Origin: Trema orientale
Lineage: Eukaryota; Streptophyta; Magnoliopsida; Rosales; Cannabaceae
DNA length: 64,000 nucleotides
Assembly: GCA_002914845.1 (NCBI GenBank)
Contig: JXTC01000083.1
Span: forward strand, 661,475 to 725,474
Reading direction: 5' to 3'
Part shown: positions 1 to 12,674 of the stretch, one piece after another
How positions within the stretch are numbered: position 1 is the stretch's first letter
Layout of the letters: each line of letters starts with the position of its first letter
Notes under the pieces: generated by a model
The model's database searches: none
What the model was told of the DNA's origin: nothing
What the model saw: only the letters and a program-made list of their open reading frames with translations
Translations under genes and position numbers: made by a program

Positions 1-948
1 TGGATGGAGTCTGCTTCAATTTCATATCATATATGTCTATCCATTTAATTAAATAAAAATATCGGTTAAAAATATTCGATGACATGTGCAGTATTGATGA
101 TTAGGGTCTCCATCACCAGCTATCTACACTTATCTATTTAATTTGGAGTAGTATTCACGGTAATATTGTCGTTAAATTAATGAATCTCTACCATACTGCG
201 TTACATTTTTTACTTAAGCAAAGAAGACTAAAGTTCAGCCACTAGTAAAATTCAACTGCAATTGAGACAGTAGCTGAACCTGATTTTTGACACATCTTCT
301 AACAGCTAATCGATAATTTAATAGAACCATATAATTTTTTAAAAAATAATAGTAATAATTGTAATTATTGGGAAAAAAATTAAGTTTCCAATCAAGAAGT
401 TTTATGCTTTCTCCAATTTAATCCGGTGTTGGTTCTAAGAAACAAGAGTATAGATGGAAATCTATATTCGGGTTTAGCATACTTATGTGTAGATTTGTCT
501 GTCTAAGGGGCCAACAATTAATTAATCCGCCAGCCATATACTTTTGCCAGCTAGTACATTCATATTACTTTTGGACTGGGTATAATGAAAAAACAGATCT
601 CTGAAACCAAACAAATAATGTTCTATATACGAGTCTATGACAATATCAAAAGAAAAAGAAAAGAAGGTGATTCAAGGACTTTGGAATCCATGCGTTGAAA
701 AAAAGAAAAAAAAAAAAAAAAAAAAAGCTCCCCATTTCCCACATAGTCCTCTGAGAAGTACCAGACAAGAATTTAAGAGGAAGGGAGGTCCACGATTTCT
801 TCATGATACAGATCCCATAATCACACCTGTAAGTGGACTGGTCATTCATCATTCATCAATCCATAATCCACGTCTACATAATATGGTCGGCCTAATACCA
901 TTTTATTATTTTTATAAAGATTTTCTTTAGGTTAACTGCCACTTATTA
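1..948. other. Gene-free flank
   Basis: AT-rich sequence with short A and T runs and no recognisable coding, RNA or repeat structure. The open frame near 637-930 is a translated poly-A tract and is not a gene. Confidence 0.5.
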
Positions 949-1182
949 TTAATTACAGCCCACGCCACGAGAAACATGCCCACCAGACTTCGTAGGAAAC
1001 ATCGTACTACTCTCTCTCTTTCTTATATCCCCAGCTAGAGCCGCAGTTAACTTTGGCTCTTTCCGGAGAACATTCACATTGCACACTCTGGTTCCGGTTC
1101 TGCCGCCCACTAAGACAAACTTGGCCATAATTATTAAGAAGAGAAGAGAGATTGCTACAAACACTCTTTCACATTTTAACAC
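949..1182 (-). pseudogene. Possible small secreted peptide gene lacking an ATG
   Basis: A 78-codon open frame on the minus strand. It reads as a hydrophobic stretch (VFVAISLLFLIIMAKFVLV) like a signal peptide, then a basic polar body ending KSGGHVSRGVGCN before TAA. This layout resembles plant signalling-peptide precursors, whose active part is the conserved C-terminus. The frame opens with GTG, not ATG. The only internal ATG (at about 1126-1128) lies after most of the hydrophobic segment, and going upstream a TGA (1210-1212) comes before any ATG. It is therefore either a decayed gene, the second exon of a gene whose first exon I cannot see, or chance. I do not recognise the family. Confidence 0.25.
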
Positions 1183-2533
1183 ATATTTATTCCACCAAAA
1201 TATAACTTCTCACGTTTTAACGACACAACAGATAATAAAATGTCGTGTCGTGTAGTGAACGATAAGATTGTAATAGTTCCTGTTAATTACGAAAAGAACC
1301 AAGCCTTAAAACATTTTCTTATTCGTTTTTCTGCTTTGTTTTGTTTTGTTTCGACATAATTTCTTTCCTTTCCTACTGGGAAGGGGAAGCATACTTTTTA
1401 ACATGTCCGCTGAATGGGTTCCTCACTAGTACGACACACAGGACTGTCACTCTTTGCCCCAACAGAAATGCTTTACCAATATACTAGGTCAGCTTTCTTG
1501 CTGGGCACAAGAACACACAACTAAATTGGGCCCCGCAACTCGACTCCCTGGATTTCAACGTCATATTTTGTAATCGAAAGAAGTTACAACCATACAACAA
1601 TTACTCCCATGAGTAGTTTTGGTGCGAAAATAAATTAATAAAATATTGCCTTATCATTCTGTATATAGTCTTATAGTCCTACATTTGAGTTTTGAATTGA
1701 TAAACTAATAATATCTTGAGACAAGCATGGTTTTTCATCTCTTTATAATCACGATTAAGAGCAGTTGAGGATCTCGTTACCTGAGAGATGCTTACTTTAT
1801 GTATCATCAAAACGCCACAAATCCAAACCCAAATAAAATATATACAAGTAAATTTTCTTTACATACCCATCCTCAGATGCAGACATATGACCCTGGTATT
1901 CAGAATTTATTCTCTTGGCCGTGACTATAAACCTGCAAGCACGTAAAAGAAGAACCGAGTATTAGTAGGGAAAACCTTTTATTTTCCTTTTTCTGATCAA
2001 TGATTCCAAAACTCAACTTATTCAGTTTCAGAAAAGAAATTACTCATAGACAATGAAACTAGATTAAGCCAACTGTACAGCAGATACATTCAGTTGAAAA
2101 ATACTAAAATCAATCATTCACAACTAGACAAGGATTTGAGCCCTGAGGGTCTGGGTCTCGTTGAGGACTTGAGATTGTGTCACTTTTTCTGCCATTCAAA
2201 TTAACCAACTTAAGTGGTGCTCTCCCATTTTCAAGGTTGACAGTGCATCAATCCATAAGTTACTCACCAAACAGGAAAATAAAACTGTTATGTAAAACCT
2301 AACACCTTTTTCTTTTTTATTCGCTTTCTGTGTTCGACTTAAGGGTTAGAAACTATAAATGCAGATAGTCTGTGTAGATAAAATTCATGCAAGCAGGGTT
2401 CCTAGTTAGTTAATAATGCATGAGTAAATAATTTCCTCTTATTTAGGAAGCAGCTCTGAGTGAATGCTGAAGTCCAAACAGAGTGATTTGACGCCTTACT
2501 TGTTCAGAGTCAGCAACTCGTTCACAAGGGATT
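1183..2533. other. Intergenic region and probable 3' UTR of the PBL kinase
   Basis: No gene is seen. The right part, about 2100-2533, is probably the 3' UTR of the minus-strand kinase gene that ends at 2534. No clear repeat boundary was found. Confidence 0.4.
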
Positions 2534-5188
2534 CTAAACTGAAGACGAGCTCATTCTAGAGTCGGCTCTCCGAGAAAAGCCATTCCTGCCCTTGTTTGAA
2601 GGTGATGCTGATGGGGAATTACCAATCTCCTCCTTTTGACGCTCTAATGTGTCATTATGTGAAGCCAAGTACTCAAGAGCTACAACAATGTCACTTATGT
2701 GAGGACGAAATTTTGGTTCCTCCTGAAGACACATTGCAGTAATAGCAATCGCATGATGCAAACAACGAACACGGAACTGGCCTTGCAGCAATGGATCAAC
2801 TAGTTGAACAAACTTCCTCCGGTCCTTAAAATATGGGCGAGACTGCATTTGCCAAAAAGAAAAAAATGAATATGGGACTGAAAGAATCATCTAGAGCAAA
2901 CAATAGAGTTATAGAAGCTGAAGAATATGTCTATATGTAAAACAAATGTCCTCATTCACAGAGTCCAGAAAGTTTAGATTCAGCTAGATAAAATGATGCT
3001 AGAGAAGAAACAGAGAAGAGTTGACTAACCCAAGAAACTAGGTTTTGTTCTCCAGGTCTCTTTGTGACATCGATTGCCTTCCGTCCAGTAATGAGCTCCA
3101 ACAGGACCACACCAAAGCTATAAATATCAGATTTAAGAGTCAATTTTCCACTCATAGCATACTCCGGTGCGCAGTATCCGTACGTGCCCATGACTCTGGT
3201 TGAAACATGTGTATTGTCACCAACAGGTCCGAGTTTGGCAAGTCCAAAGTCTGAGAGCTTTGGGTTAAAGTCATTGTCTAGCAAGATATTTGCTGATTTC
3301 AGGTCACGATAGATGACAGGCGGGTTTGCTTTGCAGTGGAGGTACTCAATACCACGTGCTGCACCAACAGCAATTTTAATTCGAGCTTCCCAACTCAGTG
3401 GCTTCTTATCAGGCTCTAGATCTGAATAAACAAAGTACAAAATTTGTGAAGTAAATATATGCCTGATCAGAACAGATTCAGATTATACAAAGCTTCTGCA
3501 AAAGTAACACAACATTGCAGTAAGTCCTTAAGCCATTTACAATAGCAGGACAAACAGCTCCATTGTCATCCAAAAGACCATGTACAAAGGCTTCCTTATC
3601 AAATTTTTGGGTCCAAGACAACAAATTCAAGGGGGTGTGTCTGATACCAACTTGCGGAACAAAAGAAATTAATGTGACAAAAACATCCAAAGATATCACA
3701 AATTAATGTGACAAAAAGGCCGTTCCAGACTGAATCCAATTTAATCCACCACGCTAATAAAACTTAGTTTGGCACCAGTTACCACCTCCTCAGATAAGCA
3801 TAGGAAAACCTAGGGGCTGAACTCCCTAAATTTTCAAAACTTGTTGTTTACTATAAGATGGCATTAGTTTACTTTAAAAAAAAAAAAAAAAGAAAAGAAA
3901 AAAGCCATGGCATTAGTTACTTCCCCCAACAAAAATAAAATAAAAAACGTTATCATCGTCAACTTGATCCCTCAATGTGAATAGTTAACAGGGCCGGCTT
4001 ATTTCCAAGGAAATTTTGGCAAATATACATATAAAACAAGAGTGAAAAGCTCTAGCGACAATTACCAAAAAGATGGTCTTCCAAGCTACCCATCGGCATG
4101 TACTCGTAGACCAATAGCCTTTGATCTCCGTCAGTGCAGTAGCCAATTAAGGTAACAAGATTAGAGTGATGTAGCAGGCTCAACATCAGAACCTCGACAA
4201 TGAATTCCTGAAACCCCTGAAGGCCGTCGTGATTAAGTTGCTTGATGGCCACAACCTGCGTTGAGTAAACTTCAACCTCAAACTTCTACTTCACCAGAAA
4301 TAAGAACTAGTAATGCATGAGTAACTTCCATTGAAAAAACACTTTTTTGGAGTAATAAAAATCATAAAATCTTACTAGCACACAGTTAAGTTAAGCTGGT
4401 ATGTAAAATAAAACACAAACAAGATCACATAGTACAAAGCACTTTCCTAACACGACATCACAAACTACAAAGCACTTTCCTAACTCGTCTTTCATACATA
4501 AACAGGCACAACCAAAAAAAATTAAAAATTAAAAGGCCACAAATGTTGGGGAAAGCCCTGCCTTTTTACCTGGCTCGTTTCAAGGCGGCCTTTGAAAACT
4601 CTGCCAAAACCCCCTTCCCCAATCAGATTCACCTCTCTAAAACCTCTCGTGGCCGCCGCGAGTTCCCGGAATGTGAAACTACGCGCCGCACTTTTTTTGG
4701 GGCTGCCACCACCATTCCCTTTTCCCGACCCTGCAAACAAATGCGTAATTTAAACCCAGATCCTACTTTTAAAAATATATATATATAAAAGTAAATAAAT
4801 AAATAAATAGATACAGTGACAACTAAAGCGAAAATCATGATATTTAAAACAATGGCAACAAGATAATGCCGATTTTGCGGAACCGAAGAAATGAAGCCTC
4901 AAAAAAAAAAAAAAGAAAGTTTTAAAAATTTTGTAAAATTGGTGTGAAAAATCGTACCAAAATCATTGGAATTGGAATTTGTTTTTCCTCTTCCACTACC
5001 TGCAATTCCACACAAAATTCAAACCCCCCCAAAAAAAAAAAAAAATAGTGACATTCGAGAAAAATGTAGCAAAATAAATGTAAAGAGTGGGAGAGATGAA
5101 GGAAGGGACCTGAAGATCGAGTGCCGTTATCAATCTCGACTCTGCTAGCATCCTTACGGCGGCGAGTAAAGCAAGAAAAGCAACTCAT
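2534..5188 (-). CDS. PBL21/22: Receptor-like cytoplasmic kinase, PBL21/PBL22 type (RLCK VII)
   Basis: A cytoplasmic Ser/Thr kinase attached to the plasma membrane; RLCK-VII members relay signals from surface receptor kinases. Five exons, 5188-5110, 4730-4570, 4255-4066, 3421-3030 and 2842-2534, join with consistent phases and GT-AG borders into 376 residues, close to the roughly 380 of Arabidopsis PBL21. The N-terminus MSCFSC has Cys3 and Cys6, suited to S-acylation, and no Gly2 for myristoylation. Next come [15 protein letters not shown], the glycine loop [16 protein letters not shown] with the ATP-binding lysine, [13 protein letters not shown] (RD-type catalytic loop), [12 protein letters not shown], and [14 protein letters not shown]. 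All catalytic motifs are intact. A Ser-rich tail ends SRMSSSSV. Assignment to PBL21/22 rests on remembered sequences; subfamily is near certain, the exact orthologue likely. Confidence 0.93.
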
Positions 5189-8100
5189 TTTTCAGTGTTC
5201 ATAGAAAATCAATCAACCAAAACTCCTCCTAATCCTATACGATCCTAATTCCCGAGAGAAGCCTTTTGCTTCTCTTCGGCCCGGAAGAGGCCGAAAATGC
5301 GAACAAAAGCCCTAAACAACCACCCAGTCCCAAGTCTCAAAACTCCCAAGTTACAAAAACACCTACCCCAAAATTAATGAAAAATACTAAATAAATTAAG
5401 GGACACTTATAAATGAAGCTAAATAAGTAAACGCATTAATTTCTCAATTTAAAAACCAAAAAAAAAAAAAACAAATAATAATTTATACTCTAAATAAAAA
5501 ATTGAGCAAAGCTAAGATCAAAACCAACGCGTAAAGCAAGAAATTGTGTTTTAACGCTAAATTTGGAAAAAAAAGAGATGGCAATTTTTGAGGAAAACAG
5601 ATTCATCGCCACAGTTAGCGGTGGGATGATATAATAGCTGTTTTTCAGTTTTATAATATATATTTTTCCCTATTTTCGAAAAAGAAAAAAAATTAAAGTA
5701 CTCAATTTAAAATAAAATAAAATAGAATTATTTCTTCTAAGCTTTTATGAAGTGGGCCTCTCTGGCTTTGGGACACTGAAAATTTCTGCATATTTATGTT
5801 CATGTCTAGCGTTATATCTAAAGTTTTGGTTTGCTGCGAGTCGCTCTCCAACCCCATCTCTCTCACTCACTCTCTATAGTCCATCCATATCCTCTTCTCT
5901 TTTTCTTTTCTTTTCTTTTCTTTTCTTTTTTTTCCTTCTTTACTTTCTATCTGCATTTAAACGTTCCGGTGGGAAGGTGGTACGATATTACGTGATTGCC
6001 CCTGTCGGGGAGCTTGTTTTTACGATGATTGACACTTTACTTAACTATTCCAGATTCGAATCAAAGTGACTCTCTTTTTGTTCGATCCGACATTGGATTC
6101 GGAAGCTGTGCACGTCAGCAATAGCTTCCTTTGCTTTGCGTGTTTGCTCATGAATTTGCGGACACTTTTTCTTTTCTTTTTTTCCCTTTTTTTTTTTTTT
6201 ATATCATACGTGGGACACTTTTACGTTTTTTTTTTTTTTATCTTTTAGCTAATAATACTTTTTAGTTTTGGCTGATATATTTGTTTAATTGTCTATTTCT
6301 CTAATGCTCTGCTTAATTATGAACATAACTAGCCAATAATTTAGTTGCTACATTTTCCCTTTAAAAAAAAAAAAAGTGATAAACCCTAGTTACCGTTTTA
6401 CCACAAAAATTAAAAGAAGGAAATAATTCAAAACTGGTCCAATCAAATTGAATTTTTAACTTTTTAAATCTAATTCAATTCATATATAATATATGGAGGG
6501 AGGATTTTTCTCACTTTTGTTTGTCTCACCATTTGTTTGGCATGTGAATTACACTTAAAAATTTAACATCTTATCCAAGTAGTGACACGGTAAAATAATC
6601 ATCATAGCACTACCCTATAATTTAAGTTGAGTTGATTTTAATCCATAAGTTATTCAATTATTTTGGACAATTTGTCGGATCCTGATTTTTCTTTTGAGGT
6701 ATCTGACATTGTACCTCTTGGTCTTAAAAATGCTATTTTTTTTATTGGAAAGTTAACACTTAACCCTCCTTTCACAGCATTGTAATGAATAATGATTATT
6801 TTTAAAATTAAAAAAGAAAGAAAGAAAAAAGAACAAAAAAAAAAAGATAAATAGGGATTAAAAAGAGTGAAGACAGTTAATACCTGATGCCTAAACCCGA
6901 AGGTACACCATGACTTTTTCTTCATCCTGTTGCTGACTTTAAGATGAGACTAGACTAGTAGCCCCCTCTGTCCATCACTGTAGTGAAGCTGGCCTTTACC
7001 ATGAATTTTGTTTGGTTTGACCAAAAGAGCACTCACACTTTTCTAAATCAAATATTTAAAAATAACATTAGAGACTCGGAGGGGGAGGGTCTCGTGTAAT
7101 CCTCCCTCAGCAAACGTGGCTGAGAAAATTAGAAGAGGATCTCCTTCGAGATCTACTCTAAATTCTTTTTTCTTTTTTCTTTTTTTATTTTTTTCACATG
7201 AAAACAAGGATAAGATAAGGACCTCAACTTTTTATTTTTTTTTCTTCTGGCGGAACGGACCTGAGCCTTTTTTTTTTTTTTCTTTTCAACAACAAAAACA
7301 AATGTGCCTCTTATTAAAGTTTAATTCCCGAGAATACAATTTTTTTTAATAAATAGATTTGATAATGCTTATTAATAGGAAAGTGACAAAACAATTTATT
7401 TTCACATGAATTTGTTTTAGAAAGTTAGTACAAGAGCAATAGTTAGGATCCACCATGATTCCCAAACAAAAAAGGGAAATTGAATAAAAGGGGAAAAAAA
7501 AAAGAGCACAAAAGGGGATAACATATTTTCTGTTTCGTAAAATATAAATTTTAATTATCCCAACTTACCTTTCACTTGAATCATTGAATGGTCATTTTTA
7601 TTAAACGTTGAAAGATAATTGTTGACATTAAACCAAAAGGACTCGAGAAAATAACAGCTCGGAGCCTCAATTCAAAATGTGGGTCCACCCATGGTGGGGC
7701 CATAAACATGAATATCATCACGGTTTCTGATTCGGTGATTCCTTAAGAATTTCCCCGTTGTCAATATGAGTTGGTAAAACTAAAAGAAGATGATGCCTAA
7801 GCCGTGACTTCTAATAACACTGTGGGCCTATCTTGGCCCACATCGCGTGATTTATACAACATAAAAAGTTAGATCACGTCACTGCCCCAACTTTGGGATG
7901 CAAGACATGCCCAACATGGGCTAAATAAATCAAAACCAACAAAAGCGGTGGACACTCGACCCTCCCTGCCGTCGCTTGATCAGCATAATTTAACTATTTC
8001 TTTTTAAAATGAAAAAGAATTAAAGCCACTATATTCCCTAAATTCATTCCAAGTTGTTACATAATCCATGAATTTGTTTTTAACTTATTCATTTGCCCCC

Positions 8101-8991
8101 CTACTCTACGTTTAATTTAACAATCTTAGTAACAATCTAAAATAATTGTTGTGGATATCAGGGGGGGTTCGTACTGGGTGTCCAGCTAGACATGGACCAC
8201 TAGAATGATGTATCATGATGGGTTCTAATATGAGCTTTATCAATATTAGTGGTCCAAATTCCATCTCTCTATTCCATTTTCTCCTTTTGATGACTGGTCA
8301 TTTTATTCCTTGTTATAATTCAAAATTGATCAAAGATGATGCTTCGTTTCGGCAATCTGCCTCATCAGTTATCACCAAAGAGACCTGTGTCACGTTCCAG
8401 GCCCAATCAACAACACAGTATTGGAAGGTTTAAGATGTCTTTTAAAATTTGTAGTTCGAAATTATATGAAAGTAATAATCCCTTTTGTGATTGCTTATGG
8501 CATTAATTTTACTTAAAAGATAAAAAAAAAATTATATTGATTTGAAATCATATTTCCTTGGCACACATTTCAGTGTCTCTGGATATTACTGCTATTTCAT
8601 ATATGAAATATGTTTCAGAAGAGGATTTTTGTATGAGAAATTGTGCAAAGCACGATGATAGTCTAAAATAGATGAGAAATATTTTTCTTAATAATTTATT
8701 GTAGTGAACTTGAAAATAATTTCATATATTTTTAATAATTTTATCTTCTATTACTGTGCAAAATTTAAAGCGATCTCAGGGGGGAAGTGCAAAACAAACA
8801 AGGGCCTTAGCGGCTTAGCCCAGCTTGTAACGGATATGGGCTTGTGTTAAGTTGGCCCAACATTTTGAAAGACAACTTGAAGTAGTGGATGTCGAGTTCG
8901 TTTGGCATGTGGGTTGATTCACAACCAGAACTGGGCACACAATAGCCCTTCTCCAAGTGTCAACAGCAATTTTTGGGTTTACTTTGGTGGT
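5189..8991. other. Gene-free region upstream of the kinase
   Basis: Includes the 5' UTR and promoter of the minus-strand kinase just right of 5188. The rest is AT-rich, with poly-T, TTTTC and poly-A runs (for example 5900-5935, 6170-6240, 7165-7290). Open frames at 5752-6248, 7116-7349 and 8215-8433 are CT- or T-rich translations with no domain. I see no gene. Confidence 0.5.
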
Positions 8992-9217
8992 TAACTTGGG
9001 CCAAAATGACTTTTCTGTGTATTTATCTAAAAATGACATTTTAGGAGTGTCAATGACTTCTTGACCATAGATTAAGAGCTTCTTAACTATGAAAAAACTA
9101 TTATTTAGGACTTTTTAATAGTCAAAAAGTTCTTAATTAAGGTCAAGACATCCTTGAAACTCTTAAAAATGTCATTTTTAAAAAAATGCACAAAAAAATC
9201 AGGTTGGCCCAAGTTAG
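8992..9217. repeat. 226-bp long inverted repeat (MITE or fold-back element)
   Basis: The left arm starts TTAACTTGGGCCA near 8991 and the right arm ends TGGCCCAAGTTAG near 9217. The arms, over 100 bp each, stay complementary inward through TAAAAATGAC (9028-9037) paired with GTCATTTTTA (9171-9180), and TTCTTGACC paired with GGTCAAGACA. The loop lies around 9085-9110. Pairing is imperfect. A transcript would fold into one long hairpin. No transposase is encoded. It is either a non-autonomous DNA element or a hairpin small-RNA locus derived from one. Confidence 0.75.
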
Positions 9218-10573
9218 TCCTACACATGTCTTTTTCTCCAGAATTTCAGGAGTCTAAACTAAATGCGACCAAATGTCATTTGTGCTCCAATACATACATA
9301 TAAAACTACTAAACTCAACTCATCAACAACTTTAAAATACTAAGAAAAATCTATCTTGTGCTTAATATTTTTTCCTAACTTTTTTTCCCCGTGGAGTAGA
9401 CGGAAAAAAAAAAAAAAAAAGGAGGAAAGAAAGAAGTGCATGGCTATCATAGGCTCATAAAAACAGCCTGACTTAACAAATTTTATGTCGAGAATCTCAA
9501 TCAAAAAATGCTGACAGAGGTTATACATACACACACATATTATATAACTGAATATACAATACTTAATCATGGTTTGAAAATAAAGTCAAATTAGAAAATA
9601 GCTATGACAGTATGACTAATTGTGCAATATTCAAACATTCAGGAATATATATATATATATCTAGTTTTTTCCCATTCAAAAATTATTCTTGGCGTTCATT
9701 CATAGGCTATTCTCCAGGCTTTTAAAGTTCGTCAATTGTAGTGTTTCGCACGTATATTGTTAGAATGTGTCATTGAAGCAAATGCCAATACACGTGCCAC
9801 AAAGCCAAAGGAACAGCAGCTCCTACCGGTCACTTTCTAGTTTCTAGACGGAATAAGATACTATTTTATATGTCCGTGTATGTATCACACTAATATTGTT
9901 TTGATTGTGTCCAATAACTATCAACAAATTATTCCAAATAAAGTCTATCTATCCTAAAATTGAAGTGAAAAAAAGAAAAAAGAGAAGAAGAAGTCATCTC
10001 TAGTGGCTAGGCCAGGTGTTTAATATCACAGACCCTCGGTCAAACTGACTAAATAAATTAAAATCTCAGTTCCGTATTGGCTTCAAAGAATTAAGACCTG
10101 CAGGACCACTGATTCCTAGCATGGGACGAATTAGAATTCAGAATCTAAAGTACACACCAATATAGTTGTGTCCCTTTAAGAAGAATTGCCACTACAATAT
10201 CCTTTCAAAAAAAAAAAAAGAATTGCCACCACAATACACTATATATATATATATATATAATATGTGTATATTTATAAATAAATAGAGAGAGAGGAATAAT
10301 GTTGTATAAAAAAAGATAAATAAAGTTCCACGTGAGTTTACTTTTCGAGCAATTAAAGGATATGATGAACTCATTTTCTTGTTTTTGTTTTTTTTTTAAA
10401 TTTATTTTTGGTGAAATTAATATAAATATTTATTTAATGAATGAACTTTGTGCGCATTTGAAGGACAACCTTTGTGCAGTCCACACCCCCCAACAAGGAG
10501 CAATTCGCTGTCAAGCCGTGGCCAGCGCCTCTCTAATCTCTACTTAGTCCTTGGCTTTATCATCAACTAGTAC
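9218..10573. other. Gene-free region
   Basis: AT-rich intergenic DNA with a poly-A run at about 9403-9420 and short AT dinucleotide runs at about 9645-9660 and 10240-10260. No coding or RNA feature is recognised. Confidence 0.45.
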
Positions 10574-10800
10574 TCTTGCATCTTTTTTTTTTTTTTTTTT
10601 TAAGGTGGGACTCAACTAATGACCCTACACTTATTACAAATTAAAGTAAAATACCAATTACTACCCAATCTCCACCCCATCCCCCATCCTATTAGGGATA
10701 ATAGGCTTTCACAACCACCCTGGTGGGACTCAAACTTATGATCGAGATCCTAGGTAATGAATGCTCTTATTACCACTTGAGCCAATCCATCTTGCATCTT
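10574..10800 (-). mobile_element. tRNA-derived SINE with 11-bp target-site duplication
   Basis: Read on the minus strand, the body (10789 down to 10585, about 205 bp) begins with a tRNA-like head. The A-box-like TGGCTCAAGTGGTA is the complement of 10771-10784 and the B-box-like GTTTGAGTCCC that of 10725-10735. The element ends in a poly-A tail, seen as poly-T on the plus strand at about 10583-10600. The 11-mer TCTTGCATCTT flanks it exactly at 10574-10584 and 10790-10800, the expected target-site duplication. Internal pol III promoter, A tail and TSD together define a SINE mobilised by LINE machinery. The intact TSD suggests a fairly recent insertion. Confidence 0.9.
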
Positions 10801-10883
10801 AAAATCTATCAAAACACTCAAACTACAACAATACTATGCAAGTCTTAATAATAAATAAGTATATATACATAGGTATATACACG

Positions 10884-11134
10884 TATATGGTTTCCAATCC
10901 AGTAGGTATTTTTTTTAACCTATCTATATGTATTTTTTTTTATCCAATGATTATAATTTAACAGCTACCATAATTTGAGTAGTTACAAAAATAAAAAATA
11001 AAAATAAAAATTTATTATTTAATGCTGTTATCTTTCTTCCTTTTACTGTAAAAAAACATGTGTGACACATTTTAATTGGCCAAAACAGTATTTATAGGTA
11101 AAAAAAAAATCTAATGGATTGGTGCCCTATATAT
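10884..11134 (+). mobile_element. MITE family copy A (~250 bp)
   Basis: The left terminus TATATGGTTTCCAATCC and the reverse complement of the right terminus, TATATAGGGCACCAATCC, form imperfect inverted repeats. Both run into a T tract and then ACCTAT. The inner sequence near the right end (complement starting ACTGTTTTGGCCAATT) matches the left inner part of copy C, so the two are related but inverted. No coding capacity. TATA at both edges may be the target duplication, but flanks are too AT-rich to be sure. Confidence 0.7.
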
Positions 11135-11374
11135 AGTAGGTTTTTTTTTTTTTACCTGCACATAGGTATCATTTTGGCCAAAGAAAATTTATTATAAATA
11201 TTTTTTTATTATAAAAAGTAAAAGAGAGAAATAGCATTAATGATGCACGTATTTTCATGCACTTCATTATAGCCATTGGATCACTGTTACATAATGATCC
11301 AACGGCTGAAAAAAAAATACCTAGATAAAAATAAAAAAAAAAAAAAACCTACTAGATTGGCAACCATATATATA
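11135..11374 (-). mobile_element. MITE family copy B (~240 bp), abutting copy A
   Basis: It starts in TATATAGTAGGT followed by a T tract and ACCTGCACATAGGTA. It ends in ACCTACTAGATTGGCAACC then ATATATATA. The right end in reverse complement, GGTTGCCAATCTAGTAGG, matches the left end of copy A. The left end lacks the CCAATC block. It lies tail-to-tail with copy A, so the pair together is a larger inverted structure. Confidence 0.6.
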
Positions 11375-12418
11375 TACGAGACTGGAATCAATAGAATAAA
11401 AGATAATGTAGATGTCAAGATTATAAATTAGTTGAATATTTTGTTTATGTGTTCATAAAAAAAACTTTCAATATTATATCACAAAATATGTATCAATTAG
11501 CACATTACTTACAGAGGAAAAAAGGCTTTTCAAAAGCCAAAAGGTTGTCGCAGTACACTTCGTTACCCGAAAAAAAAAATTGCCACAGTCATTTTATATA
11601 ATTTAATGTACAGATTACAGAGAATATTGTTTCTTGATCAATATGGTTTTTGTCTTTCCATGTATATATATAAAAAATAAATAAGTAAATAAATACAGAT
11701 AATTAAAAGAGATGAATTGAGCCATCGTTGTGTGAAAAATTGATTATAAATTGCGCAGCTTGTAAACGATAGGGTTTAATTGACAACATGACAACATCTA
11801 TAATTTTTTTCTATTTTTATTTTTAAAAAAGAGTAATAAAGATATTTTCAAACAACTTTGAGATTTGTTTCACTTAAAAAAAATAAAAAATAAAAACTGC
11901 AAGTCCTAAAAGAATAGAATATATATCATACGTTAAAAGAAAAAATTGAAAAGATAATTCACGGTTTTATTGATAAAAAAAAAAAAAAGAAAGATAATTC
12001 GCGGAGAATTTTTGGCTTTTTATCTTTTCGTTTTTTTTTTTTAAGTAATTAAATATATCCTACATATAATGAGATTTGAAACAGCTGTGGTTGACTATGG
12101 ACGACTGTTTACTGAGTAGCTATATTGGAAATTTAGTTATTACTTAGAATGGTTCATGGGATTTATTTGTGTTTGTTTTCCTTAAACCGGAGGCCCTTTT
12201 CCTTTCTTTTCTTTTCTTTTTATTTTTTTAATGTTTAAGAACATGATCCTTTTATTAGACTAAAAGTAGTATTACAAGTTATTATTTTATTTTTTGAGTC
12301 TCAAAATTCCAACACGCAAAAGAAAGATACGTAACAAGATTTGACTTTTTTTTCAAAAAAAAAAAATTTCTTTAGGGAATTATGAGAACAAAATTAATAC
12401 CTAATATCAAATAATTAG

Positions 12419-12674
12419 ATATATATCAATCCAATAGGTTTTTTTTTTTTTTCCTCCCCATAAATATTGTTTTGTCCAATTAAAATTTATCACACTCGTT
12501 TTTTTATGTAAAAAAATTAGGAGAAATACACATTAAATAATTAGTATTTTTTAATTATTTTTTTCTAATTGCTTAAATTTTAGCAACCGTTAGATAATTC
12601 AATGACAAAAAAAAATATCCATATGTAAGAAAAAAAAAAAAAAAAACCCTATTGGTTGGGAACCTCTATATATA
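12419..12674 (-). mobile_element. MITE family copy C (~256 bp)
   Basis: The left end ATATATCAATCCAATAGG plus T tract and the right end A tract plus CCCTATTGGTTGGGAACC then TATATA form inverted termini of the same type as copy A. The internal stretch ATATTGTTTTGTCCAATT matches the complement of the right part of copy A. It has both termini and is the cleanest single copy. Confidence 0.7.

Noticed and set aside
637-930. 97-codon open frame
   Set aside because: Its core is poly-lysine from a poly-A tract.
5752-6248. Two plus-strand open frames rich in Ser, Leu and Phe
   Set aside because: They are translations of CT- and T-rich tracts with no domain or plausible splice signals.
8815-9039. 74-codon minus-strand frame
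   Set aside because: It overlaps the arm of the inverted repeat at 8992-9217 and shows no domain.
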